Shown in pieces: positions 1 to 6,570 of a DNA stretch of 32,332 bases. The stretch is from Alphaproteobacteria bacterium (GTDB taxonomy: Bacteria; Pseudomonadota; Alphaproteobacteria; UBA828). Numbering within the stretch: the stretch's first letter is position 1; each line of letters starts with the position of its first letter. Location: NCBI GenBank assembly GCA_022826665.1, contig JAJDUK010000001.1, positions 1 to 32,332 on the forward strand. The letters are read 5' to 3'. A model generated the notes under the pieces. The model was not told where the DNA came from, did no database searches, and worked only from the letters and a program-made list of their open reading frames with translations. Made by a program: the position numbers and the translations under genes.

Positions 1-108
1 GTCGCCAAGACGACCTTCCAGCGCCGGGCCCTCACCGACCTCTTCGAACCACCGCCTGACACACCGCAAGCCCATGACCAACTCCAAATCCCCTTCGCCA
101 AAATCTAA
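1..108 (+). CDS. 3' end of an unidentified gene (partial)
   Basis: Frame 1 is open from the window edge for 35 codons and stops with TAA at 106-108. The visible tail is mixed polar/hydrophobic with a Pro-rich stretch (EPPPDTPQ). I do not recognise the family. A transposase tail is possible because mobile-element debris is present elsewhere in the window, but nothing here proves it. It runs convergently towards the dioxygenase gene. Confidence 0.25.
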   Translation, partial: VAKTTFQRRALTDLFEPPPDTPQAHDQLQIPFAKI

Positions 109-152
109 ACCGGACAGCAATGGGTCAAGCCCGGCCATGACGTAGGAGGGGC

Positions 153-168
153 ACCTCGTCGACGAGGT
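153..168. other. 16-bp perfect palindrome between convergent genes
   Basis: The sequence ACCTCGTCGACGAGGT is fully self-complementary. It lies in the gap between the plus-strand partial gene (stop at 108) and the 3' end of the minus-strand dioxygenase (stop at 196). It could be part of a bidirectional terminator or a protein-binding site. There is no T-run, so a Rho-independent terminator is not well supported. Confidence 0.35.
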
Positions 169-195
169 CAAACGTCTCGATTGGGGCACTATGGC

Positions 196-1107
196 TTAGC
201 CCGCTGCGGCCTGGGGCTCCTGCTCCTCGCCCTGCTGCAGCGCGAAGATCGAGGTGTAGCCGCCCGACCAGTCCGGCGGCAGAAGGCAGGGCCTCGGGTC
301 GAAGTGGATCCAGCGCGGGCGCTCGCCCCGCACCAGCTCCCCGTTATGGGTCGAGGGGTAATTGTAAGCCGTCACCGGCAGCGCGTCGGCGGACGAGAAG
401 GCGTTGAGCAGCAGCGGCCGCGAGCGCGCCGGGTGGGCGTTGGGCTTGGAGCCGTGGATCATGCGGCAGTGGTGCACCGTCACCGAGCCCGCCGGGCCCT
501 GGAGATAGACCGCCTTCTCCACCGGCACCCGCAGGAGGTCCTGCTCGCTGATGGCACCGGCCCAGCAGTCGTTCCCGTCATAGAGGTCGAACAGCTCGCC
601 CTCGTGCGCGCCGGGGATCACGCCCATGGGCCCCATGGTCTCGTCCACGTCCTCCAGATAGACGCCGATGGTGAGCACGCTGTAGTTGGTGTGGGGCCAG
701 TACTGGATGTCCTGGTGCCACTTCACTTCCTCGCCGCCGCCCGACCATTTGAAGTTGAGCTTGGAGTGGTGGAACATCACGTTGGGCCCGAGCAGGTCCT
801 CGGCCAGGTCGGTGATGCAGGAACGGCTTGCGAAGCGCCAGTAATCGGGGTGCTGCGCCACCGGCTGGTTGAGGCGCCTGAGCCGAGGCGCTGTCGCGCA
901 ATGATCGGATTCCAGGTCGAACCTGTCGTCCGAGACGGCCCGGCTCCGGCTCTCGTCGATAAAGTGCTCGCTCAAGTCCCGCAGCGTGGCGAGCCAGTCC
1001 TCCGGCACGAAGCGTTCCAGCAGCAGGTAGCCGTCACGGAAGTACGCCTCCCGCTGCGCATCGGTCAGCACCTTTGGAGAATGGGCGAGCACCTGCTCCG
1101 GGGTCAT
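196..1107 (-). CDS. Phytanoyl-CoA dioxygenase (PhyH) family protein
   Basis: A 303-residue Fe(II)/2-oxoglutarate-dependent oxygenase of the PhyH family. These cytosolic enzymes hydroxylate an unactivated carbon while converting 2-oxoglutarate and O2 to succinate and CO2. The metal facial triad is visible: H131-x-D133 in WHQDIQYW and the distal H218 in the HGSKPN motif, with R228/R230 placed to bind the 2-oxoglutarate carboxylate. The length is normal for the family. I chose the ATG at 1107 because GAGAGG lies about 7 nt upstream. An in-frame ATG at 1161 would add 18 residues of weak character. The substrate cannot be deduced; relatives act on lipids, ectoine and many small metabolites. The gene follows the LuxR-type regulator on the same strand, with a 47-bp repeat in the gap, so co-transcription is possible but unproven. 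Confidence 0.85.
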   Translation of the reverse strand: MTPEQVLAHSPKVLTDAQREAYFRDGYLLLERFVPEDWLATLRDLSEHFIDESRSRAVSDDRFDLESDHCATAPRLRRLNQPVAQHPDYWRFASRSCITDLAEDLLGPNVMFHHSKLNFKWSGGGEEVKWHQDIQYWPHTNYSVLTIGVYLEDVDETMGPMGVIPGAHEGELFDLYDGNDCWAGAISEQDLLRVPVEKAVYLQGPAGSVTVHHCRMIHGSKPNAHPARSRPLLLNAFSSADALPVTAYNYPSTHNGELVRGERPRWIHFDPRPCLLPPDWSGGYTSIFALQQGEEQEPQAAAG

Positions 1108-1203
1108 GGCGGCGCCTCTCGTCCGAATGAGCCGTGCCGCCATGGTGTCACGAGCCGGCATTCCCCGCCAGTCGCGGTTTGCACGGTGCTGCCATCACGC
1201 GGC

Positions 1204-1250
1204 GGAATGGAACGAACGAGCCAGTTAATCCGGGACTTTCACTCATGCGG
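1204..1250. repeat. 47-bp direct repeat, copy 1
   Basis: This copy matches 14315-14361 in the same orientation at 44 of 47 positions; the core reads AACGAACGAGCCAGTTAATC. It lies between the dioxygenase and LuxR genes, 22 nt beyond the LuxR stop codon. It may be the end of an insertion sequence or a small mobile repeat. No terminal inverted partner is visible nearby. Confidence 0.7.
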
Positions 1251-1272
1251 CAGCCCCCGTGCACGTGCGTCC

Positions 1273-2424
1273 CTAGTCCTTCGTCTTCGGCAGGCTCGAC
1301 AGTGCAAGGACCGCCTGCGTCACCTCGAATTGCCGCGATCCCCCGAGCTTGGCGAATATGTGCTTGAGGTGCGTGCGCACGGTGCTGTATCCGCGACCGG
1401 TTCCCGCAGCAATCTGGTGCAGGGTCTGGCCCTGGGCGAGCATCACCGCAATCTCGGTCTCCGTCGGCGTGAGCCCCAGCATCGCCTCGACCAGATCCGG
1501 CTCGATGCGCGCCCGGCTGACCGGGTCGACGATCAGCACGAGCGCGGCCACGCGCCGGGAGCGATGGTCCGCGTCCCGGCTCGACACCGGCTTTACGTGC
1601 AGCGCCAACCTCGGCAGCGGCGATTGTCGCCTCAACAGCATCGAGCCGCTCACGCCCTGTTCGAGACGGTGCGGCAACGCCCCGGCCAGCAGCTCCTGGA
1701 GCCTTTCGTCGTCGTCCGGCCAGGTGGCGTGCAACTCTTCGTCCGCGTCGGACAGCCCGTCGTTTCGGCGGAGCAGGTCCCGCGCGCCGTCGTTGGTCTC
1801 CACGATCCGCCCGCGCCGGTCGAGCTGGACGACCCCGGTGCGGGTGTTGGTGAGGAGTTCGGTGACCGACGCGCCGAGTGCGCCCGCATCCACCAGTGCG
1901 GAGCGTACCCGAACGTACTGGCGCAGGTGGGGAAGAACCCGCGCGACCATGTCGAGCCCGGACGCGGCCCAGCCGCTCGAGTCGATCGGATTTCCCACTC
2001 CCCAGAGGATGCGTGAACCGCCGGGACCGTCCAGGCGCACGTTCAGGCCGTTCTCGTACTCGAAACGCGGCGCCGCCTCGTTGTAGGCGATCGACGTCCT
2101 GCGCTCCTCTTCGTTGAACAGATTGGCAAAGTGAACGATTTTGCTGTCCGGGAGCTGCCTCCATCGCGGGAGGCTTTCGTCCACGGCGTAGTAGGTCCGA
2201 AGGTACTCTTCTAGCCATGGTGCGCGATCTTCCCCGCGAAGGTAGGTCTTTGCGAAGAAGAACCGGATGTCGTCCGCGGGGAACCCGTCCTCGAACGTCA
2301 GAAAGTTACCCCTCGCCCCGCAGGCCTCCTCGATGAGCGCGGAGGCGTGCGGCCAGTGGGCGTCGTCGAGCATGGCCTCGTTGAGTGAGTCCACGATCCG
2401 TTCGAATGCATCGGGCTCGCGCAT
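1273..2424 (-). CDS. LuxR-family transcriptional regulator
   Basis: 383 residues. The C-terminal ~65 residues form a LuxR/GerE helix-turn-helix: LTPTETEIAVMLAQG, then LHQIAAGTGRGYSTVRTHL with HIFAKLG after it, which is the usual tetrahelical DNA-binding pattern. The N-terminal ~310 residues are not an acyl-homoserine-lactone domain that I can recognise. A middle part (around residues 205-300, TRTGVVQLDRRGRIVETND) resembles a PAS fold, so it probably senses a small ligand or redox signal. The start at 2424 is an ATG with only a weak purine-rich upstream sequence. It lies upstream of the dioxygenase gene on the same strand and is a candidate regulator of it. Two direct repeats at 2591-2614, upstream of its start, could be its own binding site, but this is inference. 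Confidence 0.85.
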   Translation of the reverse strand: MREPDAFERIVDSLNEAMLDDAHWPHASALIEEACGARGNFLTFEDGFPADDIRFFFAKTYLRGEDRAPWLEEYLRTYYAVDESLPRWRQLPDSKIVHFANLFNEEERRTSIAYNEAAPRFEYENGLNVRLDGPGGSRILWGVGNPIDSSGWAASGLDMVARVLPHLRQYVRVRSALVDAGALGASVTELLTNTRTGVVQLDRRGRIVETNDGARDLLRRNDGLSDADEELHATWPDDDERLQELLAGALPHRLEQGVSGSMLLRRQSPLPRLALHVKPVSSRDADHRSRRVAALVLIVDPVSRARIEPDLVEAMLGLTPTETEIAVMLAQGQTLHQIAAGTGRGYSTVRTHLKHIFAKLGGSRQFEVTQAVLALSSLPKTKD

Positions 2425-2590
2425 TTTACCCGCACGCTATCGATATCGTCGTTTCGATCGGCCCCGTCCGGTTCTGCTCCGATGCCGCCCCCGGCGCCCG
2501 TGCGGCCCTGCGGCGACGGTGCCACTCATGGCGGATACGCAAGGGCTGCGGACGTGATTCGCGACGCAACGTCGTTCACCGTCACTCGTC

Positions 2591-2614
2591 AACTGCAGTA
2601 ACCCAACTGTAGTA
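2591..2614. promoter_or_regulatory. Two direct AACTG(C/T)AGTA repeats upstream of the LuxR gene
   Basis: AACTGCAGTA at 2591-2600 and AACTGTAGTA at 2605-2614 are spaced by 14 bp. Each contains a near-palindromic ACTGYAGT. They lie about 167-190 bp before the LuxR start in the otherwise gene-free stretch 2425-2811. A binding site for the neighbouring regulator is possible. Apart from these repeats and the leader described separately, I see nothing else in 2425-2811. Confidence 0.3.
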
Positions 2615-2811
2615 GGCAGAATTGGTCGCGCAATCCACCAAATGGGGGATGCCGCGCGCTCCTCCTCGCTGCGGCAGGCTGTCCCGCCGCGCGACGATCC
2701 ACCTGCGCTCCGGCTGTTGATGGCGGCGGAACAGCGCTCTACGCGGAGCGGCCAGACGGCCCCGAAAGGCCCGTCTGGCGGCTTCCGACGTCGAAGCGGT
2801 GCAGGGTATGC

Positions 2812-2959
2812 GCGCCCGGATTAGAACGGCGCCCGAAGGGCATACCTACTCATAAGTTTTTTTGCCAATCTCCCTCAAACGGGGGACGCACAAACGCGCC
2901 CGACTCGCCTAACCTTCTCGCAAAGTGGGAGGGAAACGCGGTCGGAGAGGAGGCACGTC
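2812..2959 (+). promoter_or_regulatory. Duplicated leader, copy A (upstream of autotransporter 1)
   Basis: About 148 bp closely similar to 6425-6570 upstream of the second autotransporter. Both begin GCGCCCGGATTAGAACGGCG and end at a GTG start. Shared elements are a GCCC-GAA-GGGC mini-hairpin, a T-rich stretch, a CCCTC-aaac-GGGGG hairpin (2872-2885) and the block CCCGACTCGCCTAACCT. Copy B has CCCTC-aaac-GAGGG, so the stem keeps five pairs with a U-A to U-G change. The leader probably carries the promoter and a 5' untranslated structure. Confidence 0.6.
2948..2953 (+). promoter_or_regulatory. Ribosome binding site pointing to a GTG start at 2960
   Basis: AGGAGG sits 6 nt before GTG at 2960, an ideal arrangement. 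The matching codon is also the start of the paralogue (GTG at 6571). By contrast, the GTG at 3088 that begins the long reading frame has no purine-rich sequence upstream. This site therefore decides that the natural start is 2960, which is out of frame with the body of the gene at present. Confidence 0.7.
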
Positions 2960-3016
2960 GTGCACCGCTATAGCAGCGTGTTTGTTCCTCTTGATTCTTT
3001 CGGCGCGGGCAAGAGC

Positions 3017-3041
3017 GGCCCGGCCCGGCCCGGCCCGGCCC
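3017..3041 (+). repeat. Pentanucleotide tract (GGCCC)5, candidate phase switch
   Basis: Five perfect tandem GGCCC units lie between the GTG at 2960 and the signal-peptide coding part of autotransporter 1. With five units the GTG start is out of frame with the long frame (128 nt apart). Loss of one unit gives 123 nt (41 codons), and gain of two units also restores the frame. The long frame itself has a TGA at 2992-2994, upstream of the tract. Confidence 0.75.
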
Positions 3042-3087
3042 GCGGAGTCCTTCCGGGGCTGCGCGCGGACACTGCTCCGGCGCGGCG

Positions 3088-6000
3088 GTGTGCGCGCTCG
3101 CACGCCGGGGCTTCTGCGCCGCAGCCGGAATTCTGCTGGCCTTCGCCGCGCTCTGCGCGGTGTCCATACAGGCGGAGGCGCAGAGCACGGTCCTTGTATC
3201 CAATACCGGGCGAGCAGATAACGGCTCCCGCGATCCCGGCTCTAATGACTATGCCCAGCCCTTCCGAACGGGGAGCAATACCGATGGGTACACGCTCGAC
3301 AGCATCGTGCTGGACTTCAACAGCGCGCCTTCCAGCAACAGATTGACCATCACGGTACGCGAGCACGACTCTGGCGACCCGAGCGGAACGGTGCTGTACA
3401 CGCTGACGAACCCCGCATCGTTTTCGAGCGGGCTGAACGAATTCTCCGCACCGTCGGATGCCTCCCTCGACGCAAACACCACCTATTGGGTGGTGGCGAG
3501 CTACTTCTTCAGCACCGGAGGCCCGACTTGGTGGAGAACGTTGCTGAGCACCGGCATCGACCCGGGCAACGCGGCCGGTTGGCGCATTAACCAGAGATAC
3601 AAGCAAGCTAACAGGGGCACCTCGTCTTGGTCGGCAGGAGGAGGAGCGCGCGCGTTCCAGATGCAGGTCAAGGGCAGGGCCAAAACATCCGTCACAGCGA
3701 TGCTCGGGTCGCCCGAGTTCTACGTCCAGGAGCACGCGGACTACTACGCGGACCTGACCTACAGGTTCGACCTCACGCTTACCGAGGCGGTGAGCACCCC
3801 GCACCACGAGATGCGCGATCACGCCTTCGAGGTGACGAACGGGCGGATGGTCAAGGCGAAGCGCATCGGCGGAGACAGCGCCCACTGGCGCATGACGGTG
3901 CTCCCCATCGAGGCTCGGGAGCCCGTCACCGTCCGGCTGCGGGGCAACCGGCCCTGCAGTGCGCGGGGCGCGCTGTGCACCGGGGGCGGGGGCCGGATCA
4001 CCAATTCGCCGGAGCTGACCCTGCACTACGAAACCCTCACGATGAACACCGCCATGCTGCCGAGCGTCTCGATCGAGAACACGACGGCGAGAGAGAACGA
4101 CGCGTATCTGGCCTTCGACGTGCGCCTGTCGAAGCCGGCGAAACAGACCATCGCGGTCGACTTCGAGACCGTGTCTGGCGGCACCGCCACCGAGGGCGCG
4201 GACTACTGGAGGTCACGCCACAGAATCCTCTTCCGGCCGGGGGAGAGCGAGAAGCCGGCCGCCGTCGAGCTGATTGCGGATACCGTGAGCGACGACGGCG
4301 AGACGGTGTTGGGCGAAATCAGCAACGCGCGGGTCATCGCGGCAGCGGGGCCCGAGTTCGGAGGCGTGACGATCACGGATGCGCAGGCGACGGGCACCAT
4401 CAACGCGGCCGCGACCACGATGACGGCGGTGCCGGACGTGGACATCCGAATCCTCGATACCACCGGGAACGAGGGCGACGGCGGGATGGACTTCCCGGTG
4501 CGGCTCTCGCGGAGGCTGTCCGACTACGTCTGCTACGACTTCGAGACCCTGACCACGGGCACGGCGGTCCTGGGGGACGACTACCTCGCACGCCCGAAGT
4601 CGACGCAGTGGATGTGGCCCAGGACCACCGAGCAGGAACAGTTCGTGTGGATTGTGGACGACAACGTCAACGACAACGGCGAGACGGTGAAGGTGAAGAT
4701 CAGCAACGCGCGGCTGTGCAACGACGCGTCGCGGACGATCACTATCGCCAGAGGGGAGGCGACGGGGACCATCTACAACTCCGATCCGCTGCCGCAGGAA
4801 TGGATTGCGCGCTTCGGGCGGACGGTGGCGGACCAGGTGATCGATGCGGTGGAGGGGCGGATGACGGCCTCCCCCGCTCCTGGGGTCGAGGTGAGCGTCG
4901 CCGGGGAGCGGATCGGCGGCGGCGCGGCGGCGGCGGACGAGGTGGATGCGCGCAAGGCGGAGTCGCGGCTCGCGGCGCTGTCGGCGTGGTTCCGGGGCGA
5001 GGAGGAGCGGGAGAGCGCGCACGGGTTCCAGTCGCGCGCGGTGACGGGCCGGGAGATCCTGACCGGCACGTCGTTCGCGTTCACCGAGGGCTCGGCGGAG
5101 CGCGGATTCGGCGCCCTGTGGGGCCGAGGCGCGGTCTCCAGCTTCGACGGGCGCGAGGGCGCGCTCACGCTCGACGGCGAGGTCGAGAGCGCGATGCTGG
5201 GCGCCGACTGGTCCCTGGGCCGGTGGATGGCGGGCCTTGCGCTCGCGCATTCCCGCGGCGAGGGCGGCTACCGCTCGGCGCAGGGCGGTGGCGAGGTCTC
5301 GTCCACGCTCACCGGCGTCTATCCCTACGGGCGCTACGACGTGAGCGACGTGCTCTCGCTCTGGGGCGTGGTGGGTCTGGGCCGGGGCTCGCTCACGCTG
5401 ACGCAGGAGGGGGCGGACCCGATCGAGACGGACATGGACCTCACCATGGCGGCGCTCGGCGGTCGCGGGGTTCTGGTGGCGGCGCCGGCCGACGGCGGCC
5501 TGGAGCTCGCGGCGACCTCGGATGCCGTGCTGGTTCGGACCTCGTCGGACGAGGTGCGCGGCAGCACGGGCAACCTTTCTGCTGCGGAGGCTGACGTGAC
5601 GCGGCTGCGGCTGGGCCTTGAGGGCACCTGGTACGGGCTCGGGTCGATCGTGCCCTCCTTCGACATCGGCGTGCGCCAGGACAAGGGCGATGCGGAGACA
5701 GGCTTCGGGGCGGACATCGGCGCGGGCCTCGCCTGGAGCGACCCGGCGAGCGGCATCGAGGCAGCGGTGAACGTCAGGGGCCTGCTGACTCATGACGACG
5801 GCGACTTCAAGGAACGGGGCTTCGCGGGCTCGCTCGCCTGGGATTCGGACCCGGAGTCCGATCTGGGTCCGTCGCTGACGATCAGCCAGACGGTGGGCGG
5901 AGCAGCGACGGGCGGGCTTGAATCGCTGCTCCGGCCGAACAGCGCTGAAGCGCTGCTTGGCGCCGACGACGAGGGCGACGATCTGCGCAGCCGCCGCCTG

Positions 6001-6357
6001 GAGGCGCGGCTCGGCTACGGCTGGCCGTCGTTCGGCGGGCGCTACACGACGACGCCAGCGCTCGGCTTCGGGCTCACGGAGGCGGAGCGTGAAGTGAGCC
6101 ACAGCTGGCGGCTGGCCGAGACGCGGCGCACGGGCCTCGTCTTCGGCCTCGACCTGGAGGCGTCCCGCCGCGAGAGCGTGCGCGGAGACGTCGGGCCTGC
6201 GCACCGGGTCCTGTTCGGCCTCGGCTGGCAGCTGGAAGGCCTGCGCAGAGACGGTGCGTCCTTCGGGCTCCGTCTGGAGACCGCGCGCGGCGACACCGCC
6301 AACGACAACGTCCGGCCCGAGACCGTGATCGGCATCCGGCTGACGACGACGTGGTAG
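3088..6357 (+). CDS. Autotransporter 1: choice-of-anchor R-like, Calx-beta and beta-barrel protein
   Basis: The long frame encodes 1089 residues. The order is a signal peptide (hydrophobic AAAGILLAFAALCAV, cleavage after AEA), then an N-terminal domain with the NTGR...GYTLDSIVLDF...NTTYWVV pattern of the choice-of-anchor R type. Two Calx-beta-like repeats follow (SGGTATEGADY, DDGETV; then TTGTAVLGDDY, DNGETV). A conserved linker contains PQEWIARFGRTVADQ, and the last ~430 residues alternate as an autotransporter barrel ending LTTTW. The protein should be exported by Sec and anchored in the outer membrane with the passenger at the surface. The coordinates use GTG 3088, the only start in this frame after the TGA at 2992. 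The better start by ribosome site and paralogy is GTG 2960, separated by a frame change at (GGCCC)5. If in frame, the product would be about 1130 residues. A sequencing error in the GC-rich tract is the main alternative. Confidence 0.85.
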   Translation: MCALARRGFCAAAGILLAFAALCAVSIQAEAQSTVLVSNTGRADNGSRDPGSNDYAQPFRTGSNTDGYTLDSIVLDFNSAPSSNRLTITVREHDSGDPSGTVLYTLTNPASFSSGLNEFSAPSDASLDANTTYWVVASYFFSTGGPTWWRTLLSTGIDPGNAAGWRINQRYKQANRGTSSWSAGGGARAFQMQVKGRAKTSVTAMLGSPEFYVQEHADYYADLTYRFDLTLTEAVSTPHHEMRDHAFEVTNGRMVKAKRIGGDSAHWRMTVLPIEAREPVTVRLRGNRPCSARGALCTGGGGRITNSPELTLHYETLTMNTAMLPSVSIENTTARENDAYLAFDVRLSKPAKQTIAVDFETVSGGTATEGADYWRSRHRILFRPGESEKPAAVELIADTVSDDGETVLGEISNARVIAAAGPEFGGVTITDAQATGTINAAATTMTAVPDVDIRILDTTGNEGDGGMDFPVRLSRRLSDYVCYDFETLTTGTAVLGDDYLARPKSTQWMWPRTTEQEQFVWIVDDNVNDNGETVKVKISNARLCNDASRTITIARGEATGTIYNSDPLPQEWIARFGRTVADQVIDAVEGRMTASPAPGVEVSVAGERIGGGAAAADEVDARKAESRLAALSAWFRGEEERESAHGFQSRAVTGREILTGTSFAFTEGSAERGFGALWGRGAVSSFDGREGALTLDGEVESAMLGADWSLGRWMAGLALAHSRGEGGYRSAQGGGEVSSTLTGVYPYGRYDVSDVLSLWGVVGLGRGSLTLTQEGADPIETDMDLTMAALGGRGVLVAAPADGGLELAATSDAVLVRTSSDEVRGSTGNLSAAEADVTRLRLGLEGTWYGLGSIVPSFDIGVRQDKGDAETGFGADIGAGLAWSDPASGIEAAVNVRGLLTHDDGDFKERGFAGSLAWDSDPESDLGPSLTISQTVGGAATGGLESLLRPNSAEALLGADDEGDDLRSRRLEARLGYGWPSFGGRYTTTPALGFGLTEAEREVSHSWRLAETRRTGLVFGLDLEASRRESVRGDVGPAHRVLFGLGWQLEGLRRDGASFGLRLETARGDTANDNVRPETVIGIRLTTTW
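4768..4860 (+). repeat. Conserved linker-to-barrel segment, copy 1
   Basis: This 93-bp, 31-codon stretch matches 8221-8313 in the paralogue at 88 of 93 bases, with the last 45 bases identical. It encodes the linker containing PQEWIARFGRTVADQ between the last Calx-beta repeat and the barrel. It is far more alike than the passenger regions upstream, which suggests recent duplication or gene conversion. Confidence 0.75.
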
Positions 6358-6403
6358 AGGGCGGCTGCAGGGCAAGACGCTCAGCCATTCCGGTGCTCGC
6401 GAG

Positions 6404-6418
6404 CCCCAATTACTGGGG
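6404..6418 (+). terminator. Small hairpin downstream of autotransporter 1
   Basis: CCCCA-attac-TGGGG forms a 5-bp stem with a 5-nt loop, 46 bp after the stop codon and just before leader copy B. No T-run follows, so it is at best a weak or Rho-assisted terminator. Confidence 0.3.
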
Positions 6419-6424
6419 GAGCGG

Positions 6425-6570
6425 GCGCCCGGATTAGAACGGCGCCCGAGGGGCATGTCTGCCCAGAACTTTATTTGCCGATCTCCCTCAAACGAGGGAC
6501 ATACAAACGTGCCCGACTCGCCTAACCTCCTCGCACAAAATACGAAACGCGGTCGGGGAGGATATGCGTC
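6425..6570 (+). promoter_or_regulatory. Duplicated leader, copy B (upstream of autotransporter 2)
   Basis: This is the homologue of 2812-2959, about 146 bp long. It includes the CCCTC-aaac-GAGGG hairpin at 6485-6498 and a GGGGAGG ribosome site before GTG 6571. The similarity continues into the first ~20 codons (GTGCACCG...GATTC.TTCGGCGCGGGC), where most changes fall in third positions, showing that the GTG is a true coding start in both copies. Confidence 0.6.

Noticed and set aside
2850-3203. Minus-strand frame across leader A and the GGCCC tract
   Set aside because: No domain; opposite a leader whose plus-strand coding start is supported by the paralogue.
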